NCBI RefSeq assembly: GCF_000025725.1
Contig: NC_013943.1
Coordinates: 2,790,001-2,854,000, forward strand
Source of the DNA: Denitrovibrio acetiphilus DSM 12809
GTDB lineage: Bacteria > Chrysiogenota > Deferribacteres > Deferribacterales > Geovibrionaceae
Reading direction: 5' to 3'
Length of the DNA: 64,000 bases
Positions 1 through 9,454 of the stretch are shown one piece after another. Within the stretch, counting starts at the first letter, position 1, and every line of letters begins with the position of its first letter. The notes under the pieces are model-generated. The model was not told the DNA's origin. It was given only the letters and a program-made list of their open reading frames with translations, and did no database searches. Both the position numbers and the translations under genes were made by a program.

Positions 1-37
1 AGAATTAAAACTCTCATCTTTCCTCCCGGAATATGAT

Positions 38-70
38 ACCGCCCGGCATTTTTCAGCCGGACGGCTTATT
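38..70 (+). terminator. Hairpin downstream of the flavoprotein gene
   Basis: A 9-bp interrupted inverted repeat (CCGCCCGGC / GCCGGACGG) with an 8-nt loop is followed on the plus strand by a T-rich stretch. It sits just past the stop codon of the minus-strand flavoprotein gene. The T-rich side fits a terminator for a gene entering from the left; read on the minus strand the T tract is poor, so at best it is a weak bidirectional terminator. Confidence 0.5.
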
Positions 71-76
71 TTGAGT

Positions 77-1603
77 TTATTTTAAAATATACTTAACTGC
101 GCTTTCTGCTGCTATGCGTCCGGAGTTGATAGCAAAACCAAATGTACCGCCTCCAAGCTTGAGGTCGTAACTGTCCCCATACATACCGCCTGCATCGAGA
201 CCGCCGGAGTAAAGCCCCGGTATTGTTTCCCCATCTGCGTCCACAACTTCTGTATGCTCGTTGATTCTAATACCACCAAGAGTACCCAAAGCTCTCGGAT
301 GCAGCTTTGTCACATAAAACGGTGCCTTTTCTATTTTTCTGAGATATTTTGCATCTTTATGGAAAAGATCATCTTTGTGCTTCTCAGCAGCGACATTGTT
401 TGCTTCAACAGTTGCTTTCAATACAGCAGGATCAGCCCCAATAGCTTTTGCAACCTCTTCAATTGTGTCGCATTTATACACATTGCCATTATTCTTTTTA
501 AGCTCTTTGTTAAAATCTTTTTCAAGATTGTCAAGCTTTGTACCGTGAATAACCCATTCACCGAGAGGCATCTGTATTCCTTCGTTGATGACCATCTGTT
601 TTGTATTTTCATCATAAATAGAGTAAGCTGTGCCGCCTATTCTCTCCAGAGCATTACCAGACTGAGGCCACTCTGTGATGTTTGACTCATCAGTATATCT
701 ATGACCGTTGGGGTCTACAAAAAGATACGGCTGTACAGCAGCAGCAATGAGATGTGACGCAGGGTGAAAACCCTTAAGACCAGGACGGTAAGACTGCATA
801 ACATCAACGCCTTCTTCATCGGCGCCTGCTTTCCATGCCATTTGTATACCATCACCTGTTTTGCCTATGTGACCGATGAAAATCATGTCAGGATATCTGG
901 AATATTTCGCGACCATCTCTCTATTGTTAGCAAAACCACCTGTAGCAACAAGAACCGCTTTTGCATTAATGCGTATCTTCTCACCTGACTTATCCTGACC
1001 TATAACACCTGCAATCTTTCCATCTTTTTTGATGAGGTCAACACCTGGTGTTTCAAGAAGCAGTGTCCCGCCCAGCTCCTGAAAGCGTTTAGTCAGTGCC
1101 ATCATTACAGCTTTCCCGTGGTGATAGTGTTTCCCATCCTGCTCATAGTCACCGATAACGTGCCATGTGAGAGGACCGCCGAAACCACCCACACCAATAT
1201 ACTCATACTGAATGCCAAACTGCTTAAGCCATTCAATTGTTTCGGCTGATTTATTGACAAAAGCACTCACCAGCGGGCCATTTGCACGCCAGTGGCTGTA
1301 GTCCATGATTGTTTTGAATGCAAATTCTTTTGATACATCTATACCCTGCCTAAGCTGAAGGCTGCTTTCAGCAGCGAAAATACCCTCTGCAAAGTTCCCT
1401 GTACCTCCTGTTATGGGCTGCTTCTCAAGGATGATAACATCAGCCCCAAGCATTTTTGCCTGTACCCCTGCTGCAAGACCTGTTGTCCCGCCGCCGACGA
1501 TAGCAAAATCTGTGTTGTAAACTTTCTCTGCAAATGCTGGAAAAGCAGAAAAAACTGCAAGAATGATAAAAACAAAAAACTTGTTCGATGATAAGGATCT
1601 CAT
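77..1603 (-). CDS. Periplasmic FAD-dependent fumarate-reductase-like flavoprotein
   Basis: This is a 508-residue flavoprotein of the flavocytochrome c / fumarate reductase family. Residues 1-25 form a Sec signal peptide ending in AFA. The FAD-binding GGGTTG motif lies at residues 37-42, and the family C-terminal flavin segment contains GLYSGG, LKLGGG and FAINSGR. I chose the start with the GAGAGG ribosome site and the signal peptide right behind it, not the longer upstream frame. It follows a tetraheme cytochrome gene by about 75 bp on the same strand. The two would form a split flavocytochrome c, as in methacrylate and urocanate reductase systems, reducing an unsaturated acid in the periplasm. 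An HRYTDE motif matches the catalytic Arg region, but the HHTMGG and GANRLGG residues of classical fumarate reductases are changed (GTLGG, DLKLGGG), so the substrate may not be fumarate. Confidence 0.88.
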   Translation of the reverse strand: MRSLSSNKFFVFIILAVFSAFPAFAEKVYNTDFAIVGGGTTGLAAGVQAKMLGADVIILEKQPITGGTGNFAEGIFAAESSLQLRQGIDVSKEFAFKTIMDYSHWRANGPLVSAFVNKSAETIEWLKQFGIQYEYIGVGGFGGPLTWHVIGDYEQDGKHYHHGKAVMMALTKRFQELGGTLLLETPGVDLIKKDGKIAGVIGQDKSGEKIRINAKAVLVATGGFANNREMVAKYSRYPDMIFIGHIGKTGDGIQMAWKAGADEEGVDVMQSYRPGLKGFHPASHLIAAAVQPYLFVDPNGHRYTDESNITEWPQSGNALERIGGTAYSIYDENTKQMVINEGIQMPLGEWVIHGTKLDNLEKDFNKELKKNNGNVYKCDTIEEVAKAIGADPAVLKATVEANNVAAEKHKDDLFHKDAKYLRKIEKAPFYVTKLHPRALGTLGGIRINEHTEVVDADGETIPGLYSGGLDAGGMYGDSYDLKLGGGTFGFAINSGRIAAESAVKYILK

Positions 1604-1678
1604 TGAATACCTCTCATAATTTTTGACGCATGCACGCCTTTTTATAGACAGCATAACTGCCTAAATATGTTTTTGACG

Positions 1679-2029
1679 TTACTTAACGACCATGTCAAAG
1701 TTGTGACACTCCTCATTACAGAAAAGATGCGACTCTTTATGGATACCGTGACATGAACCGCAATCAAGTTCTCCCATGTGTGAATCGTGAGGATTTGCCT
1801 CTTCAACATCTGCTGTAGCCTCAGCAAGCTCCTGATATGAACCATGACACTCAAGGCAGGCAGGCATTTTTGCAGACTCAGACGGAGAATCTGTCCCGTG
1901 GCAGTCTGCACACTGAACATCAGCGTCTTTATGGGCTCCCCTCAGCTCGCCACCGGCAATTACTGCTCCTGCATAAAGAACTATCAGAATAAATAAAAAC
2001 AAAGAAATCAGATTTCTAATGGACTGCAT
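1679..2029 (-). CDS. Small periplasmic tetraheme cytochrome c
   Basis: A 116-residue exported multiheme cytochrome. A signal peptide covers about residues 1-26. Heme sites follow at CADCH (40-44), CLECH (58-62) and CGSCH (90-94); the fourth site is CNEECH (104-109), which has three residues between the cysteines instead of two. Several other His residues could be axial ligands. It matches the heme domain of flavocytochrome c3 as a free-standing subunit. It is the first gene of the operon, with a clear AGGAG ribosome site, and would deliver electrons from the membrane quinol pool to the flavoprotein encoded next. Confidence 0.85.
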   Translation of the reverse strand: MQSIRNLISLFLFILIVLYAGAVIAGGELRGAHKDADVQCADCHGTDSPSESAKMPACLECHGSYQELAEATADVEEANPHDSHMGELDCGSCHGIHKESHLFCNEECHNFDMVVK

Positions 2030-2243
2030 ATTTTATCTCCTGTTTTTTTCTCATCAACAAACCAATAATCATTCAATGTTTAAAGGTCATATGTTATACC
2101 ATTGAATATATTGCTAATGTTTATATCTTGTCAATAAATTTTGTATAAATTCTTTACTTTTCTTTACAAAGAAAGCCAAAGAAGCAAGAGATAATGTTAA
2201 AATCAAAAACAGTTTCACCGTCAAGCTGTTACTAATTAAGGTC

Positions 2244-2272
2244 TTGACTTGCTTAGTAGTTGTTATTAATAT
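2244..2272 (+). promoter_or_regulatory. Sigma-70-type promoter for the GntR regulator
   Basis: TTGACT at 2244-2249 and TAATAT at 2267-2272 are separated by exactly 17 bp. The predicted transcript begins near 2279, about 50 nt before the regulator start. It lies in the divergent region between the flavocytochrome operon and the regulator. Confidence 0.6.
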
Positions 2273-2328
2273 AAAAATTGGAATACAAGACATTGATTTA
2301 ATCCATCATTGGAAATCGGAGTTACGTT

Positions 2329-3084
2329 TTGAATATATTTGAACCTATAAAGCAGGTCAGAGCATCAGATGCAGTACATAACCAGCTAAAAGATGCTATT
2401 CTCACAGGCAAGTATAAAGCCGGTGATAAATTACCCTCGGAAAGAGAACTTATTGAGACATTTCAAGTCAGCAGAACTGTAGTAAGGGAAGCACTGAAAG
2501 TTCTTGCGGCAACTTCTTTTGTTGAAATCAAACATGGTGCTACCGGAGGTGCATTTGTTAATGATATAACATTTGACAGGCTCTCTGACGCATGGAATGA
2601 CCTTTTCGTATCCGGCAAACTGACCATTCCCGACCTCATAGAAGCACGAATGCTTATTGAGCCCATGATTGCCAGAAAAGCTGCCGAAAATATAAACGAC
2701 CACTATATAAGCAAACTACATGACGCACTAAGCAAAGAAGACGGTACCAAAAAATATCCTGAAACAGTCCTGAACAGGTCAAGAGTCCACTATGTGATCG
2801 CTGAAATGAGCGAAAATAATTTTCTTGAGTCTATCTGTAAGACACTTGTCATTCTTATCAGAAATATTACTAATGAATTCCAGCCGCCCACGGATGAAGT
2901 TCACCCTCTTCATATGCACGACAATCTTGTTGATGCCATATGTAAAGGAGACGGAGCCAAAGCAGCAGAAGAAATGAAGCTTCACCTTGAAAAGTTTATT
3001 AAGCTAATGGCAGCAGCAGAGAAAAAATACAGAGATGAAAAAAGTGACTACGCTTCATCTAAGAATTCATTTCTCTCTCTATGA
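2329..3084 (+). CDS. GntR family transcriptional regulator (FadR/FCD type)
   Basis: A 251-residue regulator. The N-terminal winged helix (about residues 8-75) has the typical GntR text LPSERELIETFQVSRTVVREAL. The C-terminal all-helical FCD ligand domain (about 95-235) carries a run of His and Asp/Asn residues consistent with metal or carboxylate binding. The start codon is TTG, preceded by CGGAG. It is divergent from the cytochrome/flavoprotein operon, so it probably controls that operon in response to an organic acid. This is inferred from position and family habit; no operator was identified with confidence. Confidence 0.85.
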   Translation: MNIFEPIKQVRASDAVHNQLKDAILTGKYKAGDKLPSERELIETFQVSRTVVREALKVLAATSFVEIKHGATGGAFVNDITFDRLSDAWNDLFVSGKLTIPDLIEARMLIEPMIARKAAENINDHYISKLHDALSKEDGTKKYPETVLNRSRVHYVIAEMSENNFLESICKTLVILIRNITNEFQPPTDEVHPLHMHDNLVDAICKGDGAKAAEEMKLHLEKFIKLMAAAEKKYRDEKSDYASSKNSFLSL

Positions 3085-3266
3085 CTGAGCACAATGTATT
3101 CTCCAGAATAGCCAACAGCAGACATGAGCAAGTGTTTTTTTAGGAGATAAACGTAGCGACCTATATTTAATACTCATATTTTTGCAGGATAGCAAAGGGG
3201 AGTGATTACTTCACGGGAGAAGAGCCTGACTCTTTAAGGCTTCAGTAACCTGATCTTCCCATAGTC

Positions 3267-3443
3267 TTATTTTTTGTCATCACAGCCGCAGCTATCTCCG
3301 CCACCGCAGCAATTGCCACCACCGTGACTGTGCCCGCTGTTGTCCGCATCGCACCCACAGCCTTTCTTAACAGTGAAGTAATAGATCAGGTAAACTACAG
3401 CTAATGCAACAATTATAATCACTGCTAATGTGTCTAAACTCAT
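3267..3443 (-). CDS. FeoB-associated Cys-rich membrane peptide
   Basis: A 58-residue protein with one N-terminal membrane helix (about residues 4-22) and a tail of Gly, His and Cys including CGC, CC and CGC clusters. This matches the small FeoB-associated Cys-rich membrane proteins found with ferrous iron transporters. No feoA or feoB is visible nearby, so the link is by composition and layout only. The start is chosen at the ATG behind GAGGAG. The ligand is probably a metal ion. Confidence 0.7.
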   Translation of the reverse strand: MSLDTLAVIIIVALAVVYLIYYFTVKKGCGCDADNSGHSHGGGNCCGGGDSCGCDDKK

Positions 3444-3538
3444 GATTATCTCCTCAATCAAAACAAATTAATGATACTGATTATCAAAATCATACTTGCT
3501 TTGTTGTGCCATGTCAATTATAAATCTGGAGTAATCAT

Positions 3539-4693
3539 TTACAGCCTTGCGCCGGTTGTCTGTATACGCTGAAAAGCCTGCGCAGCAGCAGCTCTGACAT
3601 CTTCCGAATCATGATCTGCATACTGCTTAACAATCGGAACAGACTCAGGGGCAAGAGCCACCAGAGAGTTAACAGCGGCAGCCCTGATGCGCCAGCTTTG
3701 ATCTTCAAAAAATTTTCCGAGAAGACCACACTCATCCTTACAGCCCAACCTGCCAATTCCGGCAATCACAGCAATTCTAACCTTCTCTGACTCTTCACTA
3801 TCCAGAAGTTGCTGCCAGTCAACAGGCTGAGACAAAAGTCCCACAGCAGAAGCTCTGACCTCAGGTGACGAATGGCGCAGAAATCCGGCAAAGGCAGAAT
3901 CATCAATGCTTCCAGCGGGAAGACTGCAAAGAATACCCAGCACTCTGCTCAGCACTTCTTCGTCCTCTTCATTCTTAAGAATATTTAAAAGCAGTGGCTC
4001 ATGGCGTAAAACATCACGATCTTTCATGACGCCCAAACTCCACAAGCACACCTCACGGGGGAGCTCACCCCAGAATTTAAGCAGGTTTTCAAAATACCCT
4101 TCTTTTTTAAGCAGCAAGTTCCTTGCTCTGAAAGGATACACTCCTGTGAGCTCTTTCAGCCAGAGATGCAAGGTCTCAGCATCGGGGACAGGGACACTTA
4201 CATCATGGTCACTCAGTACAGCGACCCGCACCGCAAGCTCAACACTCAACTTTTTACTATGGGCTAAAAGATTAGCAGCTATTCTGGCTTTAGTGCTACT
4301 CTGACCATTCAGCAGGAATGGCGTAAAAAAATCGAGCCTCTCATCCTCAGACAGTCCCGAAAGCTTACTGGCGCAAAGTGTTATAACATCGTCACTTTCA
4401 GACTCAGCAAACTCACTTTCAGCAAAGTCGGTACGGGTTCCATCATCAAGGCTAAGAACGGCATATGCAAATGCCTTCCTTATCACAGGGTCTTTTGCCG
4501 ACCTACATAAATCTGTCAATATCTGGAGCAGGTCTTCACCTTCCCGCTCTGCAATCGCAGTCACCTTTTCAGCGGACTTGCCTATTTCCCGCAGTGTGGC
4601 AATACGCACAGGTATTTCAGGATGAGTCAGTGCCTTTCTCAGTCCATCAACAGTTGATATATCAATTTTTATTTTCGGTTTTCCGGTTTTCAT
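3539..4693 (-). CDS. HEAT-repeat protein
   Basis: A 384-residue, apparently cytoplasmic protein made of helical repeats. Repeats with the HEAT pattern are clearest at both ends, e.g. SPEVRASAVGLL, SEKVRIAVIAGIGRL, SWRIRAAAVNSLVAL and SEDVRAAAAQAFQRI in the C-terminal third. There is no signal peptide and no catalytic motif. Its ATG immediately follows the stop codon of the preceding gene (TAAATG), so it is almost certainly translationally coupled to it. HEAT proteins are usually protein-binding scaffolds; the partner is unknown. Confidence 0.8.
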   Translation of the reverse strand: MKTGKPKIKIDISTVDGLRKALTHPEIPVRIATLREIGKSAEKVTAIAEREGEDLLQILTDLCRSAKDPVIRKAFAYAVLSLDDGTRTDFAESEFAESESDDVITLCASKLSGLSEDERLDFFTPFLLNGQSSTKARIAANLLAHSKKLSVELAVRVAVLSDHDVSVPVPDAETLHLWLKELTGVYPFRARNLLLKKEGYFENLLKFWGELPREVCLWSLGVMKDRDVLRHEPLLLNILKNEEDEEVLSRVLGILCSLPAGSIDDSAFAGFLRHSSPEVRASAVGLLSQPVDWQQLLDSEESEKVRIAVIAGIGRLGCKDECGLLGKFFEDQSWRIRAAAVNSLVALAPESVPIVKQYADHDSEDVRAAAAQAFQRIQTTGARL

Positions 4694-5851
4694 TTATATA
4701 AAATTAATCTCTATAGTATCAGCAGGATCACCAAATTCATCCGCACCAGCCGCACCAACATCATTAGTCACGGAAGAGTTGAAGCTGTCGAGAGCCAGCT
4801 CAAAGCCAAGCTCATCTTCAAGCAGATCTATAAGATTAAAGTTTTTGGTACCGGATTTAGACAGCACCTTAAGAACACTGATGCTTGCCCATATCCCTAC
4901 AGAGATATTCATCATCTCAAGTGTATGCTTACAGTGTACGCCTATCCTCTCTACTGATGAATCTGCGGCGGGGTCTCCCTTAGGATTTGTCCCTGTAATC
5001 TTTCCACTGCCGCCAAATTCAAGATCCTGAAAAACGACATCGTCAGCAACGAGATCTGTTATCTCTATACGAATAGGAAAAACTATACTCACCTGAGGTC
5101 CGAAACCGAGACACACGCCAACTTCCTCTTCAAGATCAACAAGAGCTTCTGCAACTGTAGTAAGAGGGACAACCACCTCTACCAATGGACCGCTGACAAC
5201 ATCGGCACCAAGCTCTGCAAGCTGTCTTATAATATAAAAAAGATCCCACTTCATAGGCATATTAGGTTCCAGCCGGATACCGTCATCAACAGCGATACCA
5301 TTACCGTAAACCTGCATATTATCCAGAAGCCCTTTAGGGATAATGGCAAGGATCTTTTTAAATCCCGGGACCTGCTTGCCCAGAGAATACAAAAGATCAA
5401 CACATATCCCCAGCAGGTCAAACTTTATGTTTTCGTTAAAGCTGTGCTCCGTACCCCAATGCCCTGAAACCCATCCATGAAGTGATGGATGCCCGGGGTG
5501 CCATAGCTTTTCTTCAAAAATAAGATCAACATCAAACATGACGCCAAGAAGCATTCCTGCGAGGACATTATCTTCTGTAAGATGCACAACCATTTCATCG
5601 TCTTTCACCTGACCTTCGACAAGAGACGACATCGACCATGAAGGGAGAGCGATACCTGCGGTGATTGCTGTAGTTACTTTAGCAATGGTTTTAGTCCATG
5701 CGATTTTCACGTTGCTGTCTAACAAAATAGCGGTACTGCCAATAGTTGTTTTTTCCGCACTGGGAAATTTCGAACCGTAGTAAGAGAGACTGTATTCTAT
5801 ATTAACCGGGTCGCTGGACCCTACAAATGTGCTAGCTATTGATTGATCCAT
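4694..5851 (-). CDS. Conserved-looking protein of unknown function
   Basis: A 385-residue protein that I do not recognise. It is acidic and rich in Val, Ile, Leu and Asp, with no obvious signal peptide, long membrane helix or catalytic motif. A glycine-aromatic section (LHGWVSGHWGTEHSF) lies near residues 125-140. It is the middle gene of a minus-strand trio: 9 bp after a Tat lipoprotein gene and directly abutting the HEAT-repeat gene. A Shine-Dalgarno-like AGGAGG precedes the start. The tight packing implies a shared process, which the sequence does not reveal. Confidence 0.65.
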   Translation of the reverse strand: MDQSIASTFVGSSDPVNIEYSLSYYGSKFPSAEKTTIGSTAILLDSNVKIAWTKTIAKVTTAITAGIALPSWSMSSLVEGQVKDDEMVVHLTEDNVLAGMLLGVMFDVDLIFEEKLWHPGHPSLHGWVSGHWGTEHSFNENIKFDLLGICVDLLYSLGKQVPGFKKILAIIPKGLLDNMQVYGNGIAVDDGIRLEPNMPMKWDLFYIIRQLAELGADVVSGPLVEVVVPLTTVAEALVDLEEEVGVCLGFGPQVSIVFPIRIEITDLVADDVVFQDLEFGGSGKITGTNPKGDPAADSSVERIGVHCKHTLEMMNISVGIWASISVLKVLSKSGTKNFNLIDLLEDELGFELALDSFNSSVTNDVGAAGADEFGDPADTIEINFI

Positions 5852-5860
5852 AACGACCTC

Positions 5861-7219
5861 CTAGCTCGGTATACCGAGAACTAATGATGTTGTTCCGTCT
5901 GAAAAAGCGCAGAGGAAAACCAGTCTATTACCACTGTCAGCATGTCTGGTGCTGGTTCCGAAAAGCATCCTATAGACAGACGCTCCACTGGAGTTAATAA
6001 TATCCCCGGTTGACAGAATTGCCGAATGGCTAAAGCCGTTATAGGCAAAAATAGACATATCCGGTTCATCATCACCATGATCCAGAACAGCAGAGTAATA
6101 AAAAATACCGTCAGGACTGACTGTACCGTTCGCGAGGCTTAGTGCAGTTCCGCTAAGTACATTATCTCCTGTTGAACGAAAGGTTTTACCATCTTTCAGC
6201 AAAGTCATGGAATCATCATCGGACACCAGACTGTAAACTTCACCAGAAGGCCCGACACGGGTGCCGTAGGCAATCTCGCCGCCGGTAAGAGTGTCGTTAT
6301 CATCACCACTGTCAAGGCTTAACGCTTTGGTCTGTACATCCTTAGGATATTTCAGATTTCCTGAGATATTTGCAACAGACTGCCGAACTGACAAACCATT
6401 TCGGGATGTTTTATTCTCCTGACTCTGCATAAAAACACTCGCACTGTAGTCACCGCTGGTATTATGGTCTATAAGCCCAAATGAAGTCGCAAGGCTGTTT
6501 GCCCCCGGAACTATCGAACCGGCGGAAAGAATTACTTCCGCATCAGATAAGCTGCTATTAGGAATATGTAAAATACTGTCCATATGCCCTGTCAATCCGC
6601 CTGTGTTCGGGCAGTGGTGGGCTGAGACCAAAAGGCTCCCACCGTTATAAGACACATCTCCGAATATACCGGAGCTTACCTTTTCACCGTCACTGAACGC
6701 CTGCCCGCAAAGCATAAGAGGTTCAAAACCGTTCTGCCCGTTATCTATATAAAGACCTGCACCATAATGATCTTCTGACTGCTTCACGTCTGCTTCGAGC
6801 ACAGCGGAAAGATTCCCGTTCTCATCAGCGTCAAAAGAACGAATACTGCTGACAAGCCGATTGTCTTCAAGAACATCACCCTCGATAACAGCAGATCTTT
6901 CCCAGTCAATAACAGGAGAAGTTCCGCTGAAATCCAGTCCAAGCTGAAAGATGCCTCTTGTGTTGCTGTTGTCCACAGCATCAAAAGTAATGATGCCGTT
7001 ATCACTGATATGAGATACCCCGTAAAACTTATCAATCGTAAAATCACTCCCAGAGGTCGCAACAGTGCTTCCTACATTCTTTAGTTGATAAAACTTGTAC
7101 CCGCTGGGAATATCCGGACCGGAACCTCCGCCGTCAAAACCACCACACCCCGTAAGCATAACTCCCCCAAGGGCTGTGAGAGACAGCTTGACAAATTGCC
7201 GCCTGTTCATATGTGCCAT
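5861..7219 (-). CDS. Tat-exported lipoprotein, beta-rich, unknown function
   Basis: A 452-residue exported protein. The N-terminus holds a twin-arginine motif (NRRQFVK), a hydrophobic stretch and a lipobox ending in LTGC, so it should be exported folded and lipid-anchored. The mature part is rich in Gly, Ser, Asp and Asn with short repeated beta-like segments (SGDNDTLTGG, LSTGDIINSSG), which suggests a beta-propeller-like fold; this is inference. Start chosen behind GGAG; an ATG three codons further in is equally possible. It heads the trio with the unknown protein and the HEAT-repeat protein. Confidence 0.7.
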   Translation of the reverse strand: MAHMNRRQFVKLSLTALGGVMLTGCGGFDGGGSGPDIPSGYKFYQLKNVGSTVATSGSDFTIDKFYGVSHISDNGIITFDAVDNSNTRGIFQLGLDFSGTSPVIDWERSAVIEGDVLEDNRLVSSIRSFDADENGNLSAVLEADVKQSEDHYGAGLYIDNGQNGFEPLMLCGQAFSDGEKVSSGIFGDVSYNGGSLLVSAHHCPNTGGLTGHMDSILHIPNSSLSDAEVILSAGSIVPGANSLATSFGLIDHNTSGDYSASVFMQSQENKTSRNGLSVRQSVANISGNLKYPKDVQTKALSLDSGDDNDTLTGGEIAYGTRVGPSGEVYSLVSDDDSMTLLKDGKTFRSTGDNVLSGTALSLANGTVSPDGIFYYSAVLDHGDDEPDMSIFAYNGFSHSAILSTGDIINSSGASVYRMLFGTSTRHADSGNRLVFLCAFSDGTTSLVLGIPS

Positions 7220-7315
7220 AGTAAAACTTCTCCTTGTTTGTAATTGTTTCATAATACCATATACAAAAAACCAACAGCAACATTAAGTTATCATATTTAC
7301 CTGATAACTATTTAT

Positions 7316-7352
7316 AAAAGGCTTCCAGCCAGAAGTGACAGGAAGCCTTTTT
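7316..7352 (-). terminator. Rho-independent terminator
   Basis: An 11-bp perfect stem (AAAAGGCTTCC / GGAAGCCTTTT) with a 14-nt loop and T-rich tails on both sides. It lies 29 bp past the stop codon of the metallophosphoesterase gene and before the next operon's promoter region, so it mainly terminates the metallophosphoesterase transcript. Confidence 0.8.
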
Positions 7353-7380
7353 GCAGTGTTAAAGAAACAAAGGAGGGTAA

Positions 7381-9174
7381 TCAGATGTTCTTTACAGCAG
7401 CGAAATATCCATTTGTATTAATAACAGCCCATACTGTTTTGGAAGATGTATCCACGCCCCATGTGCCGAGGTCATATCCTTCAGCCCACGAACCTTTGAC
7501 AAACGTTGTTACCCCGTCGCTGTTGGCGAAAACAGCATTTTCCCATTCACCGTTTTTGGTATATCTGGCAAGCCCGAATGACTGGGCGTCAATCTCTTCT
7601 TCTGTAACGTTTTCATCAGAATAGCTCATAGAGAGTGTAAATGTCTCAGTATAGTCACTGCCCAGACTTGCCTGCATACCTCGCAGATAAAGGATATCAC
7701 TGCTGGTAGCTTCATCAGCATCATAGAAACCTGTATTAACTTCGACATTTAAAACCCTGCCGGCAAAGTCTCTGTTCGTACGACCGTTAATACCATCAAG
7801 GATAACAGCTCTGGTCCCATTGGCACTTGTCACATCCACATCAGTATAGGATTCATTGTAGGCAACAAGGAAGTCTTTGCCATTGAGACTGTAACCAAAT
7901 GACTCTCTTTTGGTAAATTTAAGATCGGGTGTTGTTGAAAATGTTTCCCCAGTCTCGGATATATAACTTGGTGCACCATAGTAATCAATTGTCAGATGAT
8001 CGCCATCTACAGTAACAATGTAATAGCCTATTTTATAGAGTTCCTGACTTAGCATAGTCTGCCTTACTCCGCCGAAATACTGAACATCATTAGGGATTTC
8101 CTGTGGAGTGTAAAATTTTGAACTGTCAGAAGCTGTCACAAGCTGAGTAACTTTAGCTGTTGTGCCGTCATTTGTGGCAACATAGCTTCTGTCGTGCATA
8201 TGGTCATGCCCGTTGATATAGTATCTGACGTTATTGTTTGCTAGGCTCTCGATAAAGTTATCATCAGCGTCATAATCATAACCAGCTTCAGCAGGTTCCC
8301 CGAAAAGGTTATCATCGTGATTCTGAGTAATAAGTCCTTTATGAGCGAAAACAATAGCATGTGTTCCTGAAGCACGCCCTGAGAGGGTTGAATCAATCCA
8401 GCTCTGCTGTGTAGAAATCGGATACTCAGCATCATCTGTTGCGGTGAAATGATCGAGCATTACAAACCTGAGATTATTATAGTCAAAAGAGTATGTCAGC
8501 CCTTCCATATGAGAGGCAGTCGAGAAGTTTGACCCTACATTAAACGGAAGCAGGTTTGTTCGGGTTATATTCGGCAGATAGGACTCATCAGGGTTCTTAG
8601 CTGCATATGCGGCTTCCTGAACAGTACCATCATTCTGTACGCCTGTTCTTGTTTGCGGAAAAAAATTCAGAAATTCTGTGGCAGCTTCTGCGGAATTATC
8701 ATGATTCCCCCTGAGAGGAAAGTAGCCAATACCGTTGTTGTAAAGCTCCTGAACATATCTGGCTCTAACCCCCATAGCATCCGCTGTTGTGTAGTCATAA
8801 GTCAAAGCTGTCTTTGTATTATACGCCTGAAAGTCATGACGTCCGTCATCAGTAAGGTCACCTACATGCACAACAAGATCAACATCGTGCTCAACAAACT
8901 TTGCGTTCAGGGCATTGATTATATCAACAGCACATGATGCCGGATTTTCGCCGTCATCATCTTTTGTCCACTGGGTATCACTGATTATCCCAAACTTCCA
9001 TGCATTTGCAGAGGGTAATGTTGATTTTGCAATAGTTTCAGGAGTTGAGGAATCACTATCGCCACCACAGCCCACAAGTGAGGATGCAGCGACAAAACTT
9101 GCTGATGCAGCAGAGTATTTCAGAAACTGTCTTCTGCTTAATCCGCTAAAATCTTTAATACATTTTTTAGACAC
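7381..9174 (-). CDS. Tat-exported calcineurin-like metallophosphoesterase lipoprotein
   Basis: A 597-residue protein with a twin-arginine signal (SRRQFLK) and a lipobox (LVGC). The phosphoesterase domain shows the metal-binding blocks in order: GIISDTQW (the usual DxH is DTQ here), HVGDLTDDG, GNHDNS, a buried His in VFAHKG, and GHDHMHD. A C-terminal region of about 200 residues after the catalytic domain is beta-rich and of unknown role. I prefer a GTG start seven bases behind GAGG over the upstream ATG, which overlaps the ribosome site. Substrate unknown; an extracytoplasmic phosphodiesterase or phosphatase is likely. It is transcribed alone. Confidence 0.85.
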   Translation of the reverse strand: MSKKCIKDFSGLSRRQFLKYSAASASFVAASSLVGCGGDSDSSTPETIAKSTLPSANAWKFGIISDTQWTKDDDGENPASCAVDIINALNAKFVEHDVDLVVHVGDLTDDGRHDFQAYNTKTALTYDYTTADAMGVRARYVQELYNNGIGYFPLRGNHDNSAEAATEFLNFFPQTRTGVQNDGTVQEAAYAAKNPDESYLPNITRTNLLPFNVGSNFSTASHMEGLTYSFDYNNLRFVMLDHFTATDDAEYPISTQQSWIDSTLSGRASGTHAIVFAHKGLITQNHDDNLFGEPAEAGYDYDADDNFIESLANNNVRYYINGHDHMHDRSYVATNDGTTAKVTQLVTASDSSKFYTPQEIPNDVQYFGGVRQTMLSQELYKIGYYIVTVDGDHLTIDYYGAPSYISETGETFSTTPDLKFTKRESFGYSLNGKDFLVAYNESYTDVDVTSANGTRAVILDGINGRTNRDFAGRVLNVEVNTGFYDADEATSSDILYLRGMQASLGSDYTETFTLSMSYSDENVTEEEIDAQSFGLARYTKNGEWENAVFANSDGVTTFVKGSWAEGYDLGTWGVDTSSKTVWAVINTNGYFAAVKNI

Positions 9175-9454
9175 AAAAACACCTCTCATATATATTTTAT
9201 GAATAATATAAGCATTTTCATGTCAGGCTGATTTCATTAAAAATTAAGTTTACCGTAAACTAATCTGCACTTTTTCTCCATATTCTCACAATATTTTTAG
9301 CTGGCTTATCAATATCTTATATCACATGCACCACCTAACAAATTAAACTAATGATCAAAAAGAAGATTAATAGACACATAAATAAGGGAGGTAAGTATTA
9401 TACTAAAACATACTAAAAGTGAATACCGGAGACAGAGCACCTCAGGTACATAAA

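Noticed and set aside
254-685. Plus-strand frame opposite the flavoprotein gene
   Set aside because: It is antisense to a clear flavoprotein with conserved motifs and has no family features.
2080-2100. GGTCATATGTTATACC as a GntR operator
   Set aside because: Half-sites GGT and ACC are ten bases apart, unlike the closer spacing of known FCD-type operators, and there is no second copy.
3225-3245. AGCCT/AGGCT hairpin as terminator for the GntR gene
   Set aside because: Five-bp stem without a T tract in the right direction; too weak.
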